A DNA stretch of 64,000 bases from Ptiloglossa arizonensis (GCF_051014685.1 NC_135060.1:4030001-4094000); one strand, 5' to 3'; counted from the first letter of the stretch, positions 13,528-25,988 are shown. Notes: generated by a model from the letters alone, not told the origin. Program-made: numbers and translations.

Positions 13528-13599
13528 GCCTGTATACGCGGCGAACAACTACGAGAGACAGACGAAGCGTATTCCCGGGCGAGACGGGGGAGACGCGGC

Positions 13600-14260
13600 G
13601 TTACGACCGTCTAATGTCTTTGTCCCGAAAAGTAACTGTCAAAGTTGATACACGCGCGTGCGCCGCGGAGCGCGTGTCGCCGTCATCGTCGTCATTGCAC
13701 GCGACGTGCGTGTGCATTGCGACGACCTCGTGCGCGCAACCCCTCCCAGGGTTCGTGTGGGTGTGCCGTGGCCGGGTACCTGCACGCAACGGACACGATC
13801 GCTCGCTCGTCGTTCGTTCGTTCGTTCGTTCGCTAGCTCGCGCGCCCGCGCGCGTAACCGCGTAAATGTGTTATCGTTCGCGCGAGCGCGAACGGCGCGG
13901 CGCGGGGCGAGGACAAAATTATCGGGAGAAACGCGAGAGAACGAGAGACGGGACCAAGGGGAGAGAACGACCAGACGGAGAAGCGGAGGGGTAGACAGAA
14001 AATTACAGAGACTCCGGAGAGTAAAACTAAGCGAACACAACGGGCGCGCGTGGACGCGTCGATTCCCGTACGAATGTGCGTTCGTTGGCGCTGCGCGTTG
14101 CGCACGTGTTCGCGCGTCGCCGAGCGTTTCGCGTGTCGGTGTGCGCATGCGCGTGCGACTGCGCGCGTGACCGTGCGCGGAGAGCACTCACACGACGGCT
14201 AAACACCGACACGACAGGACACGGGGCACAACACACGACGCCAACGGAGATGAGATACAT
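13600..14260. promoter_or_regulatory. Strongly CpG-rich block with NRF-1/Ewg-like palindrome
   Basis: This is one of the most GC- and CpG-rich parts of the window, with a CGTT microsatellite (13809-13833) and the palindrome TGCGCATGCGCG at 14142-14153. NRF-1 and its Drosophila relative Erect wing bind GCGCATGCGC. An unannotated promoter is possible, but no start site can be shown. Confidence 0.3.
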
Positions 14261-16460
14261 CACGAGACGGGAGACGTATTATTAATGGTGACAGTGGGCG
14301 ACCCAGGTTGGGCGGGGTGCACGATGCGGTCCCACCGATCCGTGGGCCCCGCTTTCGACCTCTTCCTCGCCGACTTATCCGTTCTCTCGGCGCGTTCCCC
14401 TTCGTTCTGCCCGCTGCCTATATTAACTATTATACTATGCGGTCCCGCCGTATCGAGAGTAAATGAGCGGATTTTCTGCCTCGTAACGTCGATCGGGCGC
14501 GTGTTCGATTCGAGCGATTCGACGCGGAGAGCCGTTTTGGCGTTTAGCAATCATTCATTCCGTAGATCGGATCGGATTATCGACGTTCGACGGTATCGCC
14601 GAGGATTTAACGGAACTCCGTCGCGTGTGGTCGAATTTCGACCGGGGGGCTATCTCGAACGGAAAAGATCCAAGGTGGTAGAAAGCTACGAGCGTAATAA
14701 CTCCTCGGGGAATCCTGAGAAGAGAAGATTCTCTTTTCGGTTCGAAAGCTTGCCATTGCAAATAAGAAGAGTACACGGTACGAACTTGGTATATTCGTAC
14801 GATAATAGTAACGCGTCAGGGTTACCCGTCATATTTTTAGATCTTTCTTGGTGGATCGATCCACGTTAGGCTATAAGTCTAAAAAAAAAACATTCACATC
14901 TACCGTTGTGCCATACGTACACGTTTAGAAATTCAACAATTGTTTAAAACTCTATTTCTATCTGTGTCTGTCGCTGTTGAAACGTTCGGCCAGATCGACG
15001 AATATAGATATTGGGTTAAGAGTATGAATCGTAAAGTAGCCTAGAGCAACGTCTAGGGAAAGTTTTATCCAATAGCGTTGTTGCTGTAAATGTAGATCGT
15101 AATCGACCAATTTTGATTACGAGCCAAGACACGCTACACGATTTTAGGCGATCTCTGTATCACCGATTCCGATACCCTGAGGCAGTTCTTAGGTGGCCCA
15201 TCCAGTCCCAACAGTGTTCAGCCTAGTTTAATTTTAACGATCAATGGACAATCTCTTTGTCCCTCGTCCACTTTAGAGTCTCCCGTTTACGGTATAAAAC
15301 GATTGAAAATAAATATTTGTCCACCTTCACGGTTTTTGGTTGTTCCCACTTGCAAGAGGCGCGTTATCCGACACTTAAACAAGATCCTCAGAAAACGCTG
15401 ACCCCATCCCTTCTGCGGCCAGGTGTTCGCACGGACTCGGTTCGTCGTCGGTTTGGTTCTTCTTCCATGGTCTTCCATCTTTCAAAGAGTATCGGATGAC
15501 ACCCGATAGGTAGACCGTAGAGCCGTGCCAACGGTAGAGAACTTTTGGATATTGGAAGGTCACGCGTCACTTCACGGAACGTTCCCTAAATATAAGTCAC
15601 AGTATTTGTCTTTGAAGTAAATCTTTGTTGCATATTTTTGACATTTTGGTAATGATCTAGGACGAAACCTTTGAAACGTAAACAACCACCGATTATTCGA
15701 TTCGCAAAAACTGACAGCTTTCCATGAGAGATTTACCATCGACGAAAGAAAGATTTTTAAAAATGGATCGTAAGATGCAAGGCACAAGTAGACGAGTACC
15801 TTTTACAGAAAAAGAACAAACAACGTTTCGTTCCATCTACTTTCCCACGTTTCGTTCACGGGGCCGAAAAATCGCGAGGCATCGAAAGCAAACGACGAAC
15901 CATAATTCGTTAAAGTAAACACCGAGTTCGAGAATGTACAATTCACCGACGAACACGCACAATCGCAAAGTATACGACAAGACCTCACCGAGCACCTCGA
16001 TACACGGTTCACCATCGTTGGGCTAGGCGGTCTCGGCCCCACCCCTTCGTTCGGGCCACTCCCTCGGGGGGTCTTATTAAAATCGTCGGATAATACTGTC
16101 CGCTCCGCTCGGAACTGTATTATAATTACAATTTCCGTCCCGTCGCATCGACGAAGAATCTTGACACCGATCTCGTATCGTCGTCGACGATACTTCCTCG
16201 TACCTAACCTCGAAACGATCTTGTACTCGACGAACGATGGGGAATTCGAATCGACGTTCGCCCTTCGGATCGAAAACGGACGGTCATCGTCGTATCGCGA
16301 GCGCATCGTTCGCGCGAATAGTTTCCTAAACGATGCCCAATGGGGCCCGATCGGTCACGAGGGGGTGGAAACCGCGAGAAGCATTTCAGTGCCGCGCGCG
16401 AAGATTTACCGTGCATTCTGCGCGCAATTAAAGCCCCCCCACTCAAAGATCTCGAGAAGT
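14261..16460. other. Non-coding region between CpG-rich blocks
   Basis: No supported exon. Composition swings from GC-rich (16.0-16.1 kb) to AT-rich (14.9-15.2 kb). The open frame at 14285-14869 has no domain. Confidence 0.45.
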
Positions 16461-16463
16461 AGT

Positions 16464-16496
16464 GGTGGGGTGGGGTGGGGTGGGGGGGTGGGGGGA
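16464..16496 (+). other. G-quadruplex-forming motif with one-base loops
   Basis: GGGG runs separated by single T (GGGGTGGGGTGGGGTGGGG) continue into G7 and G6 runs. One-base loops give very stable parallel quadruplexes. It is the longest G-rich tract in the window. Confidence 0.85.
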
Positions 16497-16862
16497 GAGA
16501 ACCCTGTGCGAGCGGTAACTAATTCCCGGACGGTATTCTAAATGCCGTGCGAGAAGTTTCTCGCTCGATTCTGGAAATGTCACGTTCCAGGGACGCCGCA
16601 TCCGCGAGCCGTAACGAAATTCTCGGAGTTCTCGGCGCGGTGCTCGACGGGGCCCCCTTCGCGTATACGCGAAGCGCCGTTTAATCGGCGATCGGGTCCG
16701 TTGAATTAGCCGCGACAGCCAGCGTGCGTAAATCACGCGCGGAATCGTTAATTAGCCGGCGCGGTGGTACGAGCGGTGGTTTCTGGAAAATGTCAGCGAC
16801 CGAGAGAGCGACTCGCGCGCACCGACCGCGCTTGACAGTTGCAAAAAGACGTTTCGGCTTGC

Positions 16863-17452
16863 GCGCATGCGCGCTCGTTCTCGCGCTCGCCCGGGTACGC
16901 GTCCCCCCGCGACGGAACGGCGTGAGGAGGAGGGTGGGAGGGAGGAGGTGGGGTCGAGGGAGCCAATATCGGAATCACGGTACGTAATTTGTCGCGATCT
17001 CTCTCGACGCTTCGGTGTTAATTTATCGCGCTTCGCAGAATTCACGCGTCGCTCGAACGCGGCAGATTAGGCCGCGCGGATAAGGCCAGCCTATTAGCGT
17101 CGGTTCAAATGAGATTTCCGAGTATGCACGGAGGCTGACCGACGTATTGTGACCCGCATGCGCTTTGCATACATTTGCGTGTCGCGTGCTTGTTTGCTCG
17201 CGCGGAAAGAGACGGTGGTGGGTTGTTGTGTACTTCTTTTTTCTTCTCTTTCTCTCTCTCTCTCTCTTTTTCTCGTTTCTTTTCATTTCTTTCTCTCTCT
17301 CTTTCTGACGAATGTACCGCGGCGGGTGGTCGGGCTCGATTTCCTTTCTAACGTTAAACGAATTTGGCGGTAATGCGGGGCGTCTCGGATGGTAAGTTTT
17401 GCGGTGAATGCGGTGTGCGCAGGCGCAGCCGCGAGTAGCGCGCGCGCATGCG
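16863..17452. promoter_or_regulatory. Cluster of NRF-1/Ewg-like palindromes
   Basis: Sites are GCGCATGCGC at 16863-16872, CGCATGCGC at 17155-17163, TGCGCAGGCGCA at 17415-17426 and CGCATGCG at 17444-17451. With the site at 14142 this makes five near-consensus matches in 3.3 kb. The consensus is established knowledge; that these sites are bound here is inference. Confidence 0.35.
17232..17307 (+). repeat. TC-rich microsatellite
   Basis: Two TC runs are embedded in a 75-base pyrimidine-rich stretch. Confidence 0.9.
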
Positions 17453-18263
17453 TGTGCCTCGCGACGCGATAGTCGAAATCGTCCCGCGTGCTACCCGATC
17501 CGAGAATCGATCATCTTAACGTTCGAGTGTAGAAGAGGGTATTAGATGCAGTTTTCCCGAGTCTTCTGATTCTTTTCTGCAGCGTTAAGTAAACACTTCA
17601 AGTGTGCCCAGAATCTCTTCGACGCATCGGTCGACCTCGTGTATATTTTTCCTAAGAGATGAATTTTTGTACGTAAATACGTTTAGACCTATTTTATCTT
17701 CAACAGATTTCGCGGAGGTTGGTTTTATTTCGATCGTGTAACGCGTTCTTGGTAATTTTCTTCCGATATGTCCAGAACAACGTACGATTTAAGAGAGATA
17801 CTTTCGAATGCTCGAAGATCGATAATTGCCATTCACCCTTGTCTTTTCGTTATTTGTGAAATGGACAATACTCGGTTCGCTTTACAATTCGTATTTCTTC
17901 CGAAATAGACACCATTTGCGAGCTACGTATTTAACGAGACGAAATTCATTATTCAATTTTTTCACTTTAAGCGGAAACGGAAGTTTAAATTTTAACGACT
18001 TTCTGAATATTCAATCCGCATCAAATTTACCAACTATTACGACCGTATAAAGTATGCATGCTTCGAATAATGAGCGTAAATTGTATGCGAAACGAATACA
18101 CTGTAAAAGCGAGTCTTATAGAATTAAAAACATTTTAGCTATAATTATTTAACGCTGAACGTTTTTCTTTAAAAAGTTCGTAGGACGAATTACTGTAGAT
18201 CTTCTTTGAATTTGTTATATATTTTTTGTATCAGTTTCGTAAACCAAAGGGACAATGACTATT

Positions 18264-18317
18264 TTATTATATATAATATATATAATATATAATATATAAT
18301 ATATAATATATAATATT
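18264..18317 (+). repeat. TATAATA-type microsatellite
   Basis: The short unit TATAATA is repeated about seven times, with little variation. Confidence 0.92.
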
Positions 18318-18789
18318 TCTCCTATTCACTCTATAAAATTTAAAAATGATGGATATTCGTTATCACTCCTATTGTATCTATACTTAATGGTAGAAAGAAC
18401 CGTTAACTTGCAAACTAAACCACTGAATATTTAAAAATGATTAAGTCGCTCATCTATATTTATAAAGATCTTTTCCTTTCCATCTACGCGTACCAGGAAA
18501 ACGCTCGAAACACCTTGTACGTGTACGCGTTTTACATCTCGAGAACCAATAACCTTCGAGCCTTTTCGTTCATTGCGAACTGTACTTAATATTTTCTTAA
18601 AAATGTACAACATATTCCCGCATTCCGCGATGAAAATCGAAACCGTTTCGAAAACTTGCGCTCGGTCTGCGCGCGTTTCGCGCATAAAATCGTTTCTACG
18701 ACACGGACATGGATTACTATTAGGATAAGTCATAACAACGACACCCTAACTAATCCAGCAAGGACTACGTATCCTCGATCTATCCTCGG

Positions 18790-19060
18790 GCTGCTTTTAA
18801 CCGAAACATTGAAATTAATGAAGTCGTCTGACTAGGGCCGAGAGCAGGGTAAATTAGAGATACATGGCAACCATTAGAATACTTAACGAGGACGTCATGG
18901 TGGGAAGCAGTGCGCGGGTGTGATGATGAATCACTGCCGGCTAGCTCACCGTGGAGCGCGCCCAGGAATATTAAATTAAGTTTACTTATTGTTAGCCAAA
19001 AAGTTTCAGGCGCCGTCTCTCCTTCCTTTGCGGTTAAGTTCTCTTCTCTCCTCGCTTCGA
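18790..19060. promoter_or_regulatory. Possible conserved non-coding element
   Basis: The local sequence differs from its surroundings. It is poorer in CpG, of high complexity, and contains words common in developmental enhancers (TTAAATTAAG, GATGATGAATCACTG, TTATTGTTAGCC; ACAAT-like Sox sites on the minus strand). Conservation cannot be tested here. Confidence 0.2.
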
Positions 19061-19173
19061 CTTCGTTTCCCCTCCCGATGACTTCACTCTTTCCACGAAA
19101 CACACGGAAGCGACTGGAGTAGCCTAACCACGACGAGGGTAGAAACTTTGAAGAACGTGAAAAGAAGAACTCG

Positions 19174-19200
19174 AAAGAGAGAGAGAGAGAGAGAGAAAGG
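19174..19200 (+). repeat. GA microsatellite
   Basis: A GAGA tract of about 12 dinucleotides flanked by GAAAG. Confidence 0.9.
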
Positions 19201-20597
19201 AGGTTGTAATTTTTTCATGCTACTTATCCTTTCTTCGATCGTAAAGCTTTCGAGTTTTCGTATCGATTTATTTTTCACGCGATAAAAATTACGCGAAACG
19301 TGCGAAGGTGATGTACAATTAGTTATTGTAACGTAACGGTAACACTTTTTCAATGGTTCCGAGAATTCGATCGCGAATAATCTTTGTAACATCTTTGAAA
19401 GTATGGTCGAGGAAACTGTTTGCTTTTTAAGATAAATACCGTGGAACGTTTGAAGATATTTGTCGTGAATATTTTCGATTTATTTTTCGTTCGTTGCGCT
19501 ACATATTTTTAGACACCCTGTACACGAAATTCATCGGAGCGTTAACCAAAGGAATGGACGGAGTTGTAGAATTCGTAGAAACACTCTCACGGTCGATTTC
19601 TTTTATAATTTCTGGAATTTAATTACGAGTCTCTTGTTGTTTCTCTCGTAGGCATTGTTAAAGAAAACCGTGCTGGATGCGCGAACGAAACGTTGCTATT
19701 TTTCCATGTAACTCTGCTTTTACTTTATATTAGCAGGAACAGATTAACTCTCGACCGGTGAGGTGAAATGTGCGTTACATAACCAGTAGGGTGGGGTCAA
19801 TACGGTGTCGATCAGAAAAATAGATATGGAACATACATTTCGTCTAACTATACACGAGGTTGTACCAGGGTTTGTATTATAGCTCGTCGGCTTGTTTTCG
19901 AACTACAAATTGCAAAGCAAAGTAAAGAAGAAGCTCAGATATTCCAACCGATCGGGTACATCGCTTTTAAGAGTAGATTACTTTCATCTCGTTTGTCGGA
20001 GATCAACGATATCGATTATTTAAACAATAATTAATGGCAATACGAAATGTGTTTCTAGAACGCGTAAAGTTCGATCGAGCGATCGTATTGAACAGGATTA
20101 TCAATGCTGTCGCTTTTAAAACGATGTTAATAATATCGATCGACTTACAGAGCAATTTGAAAACCTTGTAATGATAATTATTTTTCGTTTGTTTTACAGC
20201 CAACGAAACATCAAATGTATTTTGTTCAGACCGATGTATTTAGTTTAGAAGGATTACATCCAGTGAACTCTGGTGTAATTGTAATTATTTTAATCGCAAG
20301 TTCTTTCATCGAACGTATCGATACGTAACAATGTTGTCAATTTTCGACGAAATACATTGATATCCGATAAATTTCTTTTACAAAATTTCGTCATCGCTCG
20401 TCCATTAATCACCAGCAGGTTTTTAAACTTCTTCAACGCAAACGTGGTAACGCGATGTTCGCGATAAAATTGAAATTTCATACGTTTCGTCTGTATTTAC
20501 CCAAGTACATTTTCTCAAAGTATATAGGATTGCGCAACTTTTTCAAGTCGAATGCAGTTGTGCGTGTTTACCGATCAAAGGTCATAGATTGCACACA

Positions 20598-20625
20598 CAG
20601 TGGCGTGCAAAAGTTTCCGGACAGG
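20598..20625 (+). mobile_element. Possible Tc1-like transposon end
   Basis: CAGTGGCGTGCAAAAGTTTC followed by CGGACA matches the general form of Tc1-family ends (CAGTG, then GCAAAAGT and GGACA). The opposite end and a transposase were not found, so this is a relic at best. Confidence 0.35.
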
Positions 20626-22095
20626 TAACTTTCTAGCTTTCTATTGGTGGAGAGAAGAGCCAGATGGATTCTAAATAATATAGAATTAAAGTACAACGAA
20701 GTACGAAGTGAATCGGATGTGTGGATCAGAAACGTTCGAGACTTTTTTAAGGGATGGGTTTTCTCTTCACGGTGAGACTGGACGAGCAACTTTGTTCCCT
20801 TTTCGAATCGTAAAATATATATTCACAATATATACTCATTGCACCGATTCTTATTAGATTTGGACCTTTACACCGATTTTCTCAATTACCACACTTTGGG
20901 GAAAAGACTCTTGAATATACCGTTTCGATCTCACGGATCTGCGCGCTTTACCAATAATATTAAATTCGTTTCAAAAGTATCAAAATGGATACAAATATCT
21001 TCTCGTTTTGTCTCGTTCTCCATGATCGGTGAATATTGTACAAATTCTACGATACGTACAAACTTCACAAGTCGTGAAACTATTGAAACAATCGTGACGA
21101 AGAAACGAAACGATCCCGTTTGTTGGATCGATTTATCCTCCCGCTGCGACTCTAAACGCAAACTTTACGATTTGGAAAAATATTGAAACAACCGTGGCGA
21201 AGAGACAAAATTGCTTGGATTTTCTTGTAATTTCCATGGATCGTCTCCATGGTTCATTTCGCGCGAAAACGTTGTCTACACGGCGAACCGATTTCGGTCC
21301 TCTCGAGAGCGTCGAGCCGCGGAGCGCGTCTACCCTCTCCGAGTAGCGACGAAAACGCGGAGCGCAAAAACGGACAAGCGAGGACGCGGCACGAAGCCGC
21401 GACGAAGCGGACTCGGGGCGACAAAAATGGACTTTCAGGGAGATAGAGGACCGACCGTACTCTTCCATTTTCTCTCCTTTCTTTTCCTTTTTTTTTTGTC
21501 GTTATTTTCTTTTTTTTCCCTCTCGTCTATCTCTCCCCACGGCCCGCTTCGTTTTCTCTTATTTCCGTCCTCCCCTCCGGCGGAGTCCTTCGGGTTAGCG
21601 TCTCCTCCGGAGTTGAAATATACAAAATGAAATATGAAATAATGGTTCGTGCCTTGTGGCTGGCTGAAGGCACGGGCGCACCCATATCTACGCCCCCATG
21701 CGCCTATGTACCTATACGGGGCCCCGTGCATGTACGGGCCGATCCCGCGTACATATGTACGCGGCACACCGTATACATCCGCCTCGCTCAAGTTTTTCGT
21801 TCTTGTCGTGAACATCTTACGTTCGTATTAACCCTTATCCCTGCTTAATGATATTCCGGCCTACCATCCCGGGCGTATTGAACGCAACTAAGGCAGATTC
21901 CACCGTCTCGTCTCCGGACCGGCCAAGCCCTCCTGTAATTCGTATCTACGCTCTTCTTCCCCCCTTTCTGACCATTTTTCCGCTTCCATCGACCACCGAC
22001 GGGCAATTAGGGGCCAGCCTCGCCGGATGAATTAAGAGTATCGTCGACCAATCGCCGGACTCCGCGGATCCTCTTATCGATCCCACGGAGTACCG

Positions 22096-22158
22096 CCCGT
22101 GAATACTCCACGTGAATACTCCACGTGAATACTCCACGTGAATACTCCACCACGTGAA
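22096..22158 (+). repeat. 13-bp tandem repeat carrying CACGTG E-boxes
   Basis: The unit CACGTGAATACTC repeats, placing CACGTG at 22109, 22122, 22135 and, after a 3-base insert, 22151. A degenerate copy precedes it. CACGTG is the classic bHLH/bHLH-PAS E-box. Confidence 0.9.
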
Positions 22159-23211
22159 AATTCAACGACGGTTTATCGTATCCACGCGCGACGACTTGCA
22201 CCAATCCTACTCGGTGACCGTTCGCACGATTTCCCGGTAACCGCGAACGACTTGACGTCGGATGGTGTTACGGGACCGATCGAGAACGCGATCCAAACTT
22301 CTCGACAACGATTTCTTCTTTTTTTCTTTCTTTTTCTTTTTTTTTTTATCGACGACACCGATCCTCGCGATCTGCAACTGCATACGCCCGGTGCGGATCC
22401 GTACCAATATCTGGGACGCACCTCGCTCGACGTTGGATCGGCGAAACAATGGAAAAAGTTTAGACAAACGCGTGCCACTTTCGCGTCCCAGTGTTTTTGT
22501 TTTCCTCGGTATTTACAGTATGCAGTGTCCGGTAAATCGAAGTGTTGTCTTTGTAGATGAGGTTCGCGCAAGTACCTCAACCCTGGACACTAGTGTTTCC
22601 GAGCGGAAACGATTGATACGTATTCGGGGAACTTGAATTTTGGAGAACGACGAGATCGGTAGTAGGGATGGACTTTGGAACAGGATTACGTGAAAGTTAT
22701 TGCATTTGCAGGAAATATTCTTGCATAAATATTCTTGCTTAATTGTACGTCAATTTAGAAAGATATTAACGAAGAATTGCCAGCGGTGGAAACGTTACAG
22801 GGTACGGGGACAATGGTGGATGTTTAATTTTGGAAGATCGAGATATTTGTTCGACTTAATTGTAATTAGGCGAGAATGATATTTGATTTTTTCTGCCTCT
22901 GGTCGAAACCTGTCGCGACAAAGCTTTACGAAACGGTCGCGCGAATTCAAAGTACATGGAGTTGTTGTTTCATTTTTTGTTAATAAAGTTTCCTTCTGTT
23001 CTACTCCTGTGCTATTCGTGTCTTTTTCTTAACCGTAAAGTTACGATCGATTTCGATCGGTAAGTTACAAAAAGGGAATAATTATTTAAACATCAATCGC
23101 ATTGAAATAGAAGGAATTTAATTGTAAATTGGGAGAAAAATGTGTGCAAGTAAATATGCAAATTCGATCTTTAAATCTTTTCACAATCGACTATGAATAC
23201 GAGACGAATAG

Positions 23212-23382
23212 TACAGTAAGAAGTAAATGTACTATTAAGAAGTATAATACTTTTTATTATACTAAGAAGTAAATATAGTTATTAAGAAGTATAATACTTC
23301 TAAATACACTAAGAAGTAAATATAGCTATTAAAAAGTATAATACTTGTTATTGTACTAAGAAGTAAATATAGCTATTTATAC
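23212..23382 (+). repeat. 47-bp tandem repeat, nearly four copies
   Basis: ACTAAGAAGTAAATATAG starts at 23261, 23308 and 23355, with an earlier variant at about 23215. Units also share AAGTATAATACTT, itself a short inverted repeat. Confidence 0.88.
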
Positions 23383-25765
23383 ATCTTTTATTCTCGTTTA
23401 TATCGTTGATACGTTACTGATACAATTTTTATTACCTTTCATGCTGCGCGTCCGAATACAGGAACGTTGGTAAGCACCTTTGTACCGTAAATAAAGCCAC
23501 CGGATGTATAAGTAAAGTACCGTCGAGTAGCCGCCATTGTGTAAGAAAACGAGTACAAGCAATTCAAATAGTACAACTTTGAGGACCAACGTTTCATTTC
23601 GATAATTACATTTGCAAATAATTGCCAAAACAGTGCACGTAGTGTACGCGAATAATATCAAAAGTTCAACACGAATGAGCATAAAAATTGGACAATTTAA
23701 ATTAGTTAAAATACTTCGTTAAGAACAACTTATCTTACCGCACCGTTCGAATAGTAAATTACCTTAAAGATTGTTCGACAAACTCTTTGCAACTCGACTC
23801 GTTGAAATACAACCAAAGTAGATTTAGTCCAACTATTCGTTAGCAATTATTGAATAAAACTGTACGTGTCATTGGTAAAAAGTATCGGTACGTTTTCTTT
23901 GTATTTTATTCAGCTTCGTAAAGAAACTTAAACTCGCAATTTTGAAATACATTTATCACGGAGACAATAATTGACAATAATTCGCATTTGTTTGTTCCAA
24001 TGATAGACACGAGACAATAAAGGGTAGCAATTGTTTTACTCGCGTTTATTTTACATTGCACGCGCAGTTAACACCTGCAGATTACAGAGCACTCTAACAA
24101 ATGCTGCTGCAATTACGAGTATCCAAGGTTGATCTGTTGTTTTGTGGTAATGTACAGACGTTGGATCGATCAGAGACGGTACTTTATACAGGGTGTTCGA
24201 CGAGTTTGCAAACTTCGTCGGTGGCTAAGAATAAAAGGAAAATGTCGTGTAAATTTAATTCCATAAATTCTTAATTAAAAACGATTCGATCTTTGGTTTC
24301 AGAATGGATCGCTGTGATCGCACGACCACAAATTTTTCACGTTTGTAAGTTTTTTTCGAGCAATCTATTTCGAAAAAAAAGTCAAATATTCCATTTTCCA
24401 TCGTGTCTCTTTTCTTCTCGTTTTGACGTTAAGATTGAATTGTTGAACTTTTCGAAAGAATCGTTCGAGTGGATTGAAATCAGAGTCGGAAACGTTTCGA
24501 TGATTATACGATCGATGAATCAAGGGATCGGTTGTTACGAGTGGAAGAATACTTTGTTATTTCTTTCCCATACGCAAAATAGAATCAAGATTTTTGCATT
24601 ATTATTAAGTTACGAAATACGGAGGCAACGATAGAGATCTTACCGCGCGATGTGCTACCTATTAAGAAACCATTGCTGGTACGCAACACTAAGGGCAGCT
24701 CGAAAGCTTCTCGTGTAAAAATAAAACACGGAACGCGTATCGTTTGTTAGAAAATACTTTCGGTATCTTGTATTTGCGTGTTGTTTGTTAGAAAATACTT
24801 TTGGTATTTTAAAAACCGTGGATCGTTACAACGTGACCGAAAGTAGATCGTTATCGAACGGTACAATTCGCGATCGCGTCAAACCGTTTGAAAATAGTGA
24901 ACGTACACGTACAAAAGTGAGTTGAAAATTCAAATAAAAGTAACTAAATATTAATACAGAAACAACGAATCCGGATATAAAGACACACGCAAATAAACAG
25001 GTTAAATCTTCTCAGAGATTGCAAAGAAAAATCGATTGGACACTAATATATTGAAGATTTTTTAATATTTTTGCACGCTATTCTCATATATTTCACTTGT
25101 CGTTACATCGCGCTGTATTTTAAACTCTGCTTCGTCAAAGAAGACCAAACGAAAAGAAAAGAGAATTCACTATTTTTTAATTTCTTTCACCTGTACGTTT
25201 CACAACTTCTCGCTACACATTAAACTAACTCTGTTTCGTTGCCAAAGAAGTCCAAAGGAAAAAAAAAAAAAAGAAAATAACCGCGCTCTATTCTAATTTC
25301 CGTCGCTCGTACATTCCTCGACATCTCTCCGTATTCTAAACACCGTTTGGTTGCCAACGAAGATCGAGTATAAACAAAAGACGCACTATTCGAATTTCTA
25401 TCGTCCGGTCGCTTTGAAACTTGACTCATACCGAACCAAACGGAAAACGAAACGAAATGTTCATCGAGAAGAAGAATACTCCACTCGTGCAATTATTTAC
25501 CGCGTCGATTCGTAAATTCCACACAAGATTCGATGTTTAGCCGCTGAGCGAAGTTTGCGCTAGGAAATTCCACGGCCGGGTACTGCGGGTGCGGTGACTT
25601 TTCAACCGTGACCGTTGCACCGTGTCGTCCCTCTCTCTCTCGAAAAGGAAAAAAAAACAAAGAAAAATAAAAACCGAAAAAAAAAAAGAAAACGTAACGC
25701 CGTGTCGTTGGAAAAAAATTGTGGAACGCTCGGCAGCTAACGGAGAGTCCGCGCGTGTATTTCAG

Positions 25766-25988
25766 GAAAGAAATGGCGAGGGTTGACCCCGCAGGACAGA
25801 AGGCCGTACGTCGAGGAAGCCGAGAGGCTGAGGGTCATACACATGCAGGAACATCCGAACTACAAGTACAGGCCACGGCGCAGGAAACACGCGAAACGGG
25901 CCCCGGGGGCACCGTCCTCACCTCCGTCCGCGACCAACACCGTCGGCAATAGGTCCAACCCTGCCGGTGCCACGATTCATCATTCCAT
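25766..25988 (+). CDS. Sox15: Sox exon with C-terminal half of the HMG box
   Basis: The acceptor TATTTCAG precedes this exon. The exon starts with GA, which completes a Gly codon split by the intron, so the intron cuts the HMG box just before KKWRGL. The conserved third helix and basic tail follow ([22 protein letters not shown] read as two overlapping parts). After the box comes a Pro/Ser/Ala linker ending in IHHS, then the donor AT|GTAAGT. An intron inside the HMG box is a known trait of some Sox groups, including F, and supports the assignment. Confidence 0.93.

Larger units (their letters stand above)
10326..13599. other. CpG-rich non-coding sequence
   Basis: No supported exon. The stretch holds a GTC-rich repeat at 10999-11054 (GTGCAACGTCGTCGTCGT repeated) and the imperfect direct repeat listed separately. 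The open frames at 12332-12862 and 13254-13865 lack ATG-led domain content. Confidence 0.5.
17461..20590. other. AT-richer non-coding region
   Basis: No supported exon. It contains an AT satellite (18264-18317), a possible conserved element (18790-19060) and a GA tract (19174-19200). Confidence 0.5.
20626..25765. other. Sox15: Non-coding region upstream of the first Sox exon seen
   Basis: Probably intronic. It has repeats (22096-22158, 23212-23382), poly-T tracts near 21.5 and 22.3 kb and a purine-rich tract just before the acceptor (25645-25695). No exon for the N-terminal HMG half was seen in any frame. Confidence 0.45.

Noticed and set aside
13254..14187. Several overlapping long frames on both strands
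   Set aside because: Extreme CpG content removes stop codons. Translations are Arg-rich without domains.
24293..24634. Open frame of 113 codons in the putative Sox intron
   Set aside because: No domain, AT-rich, no splice support and no similarity recognised.
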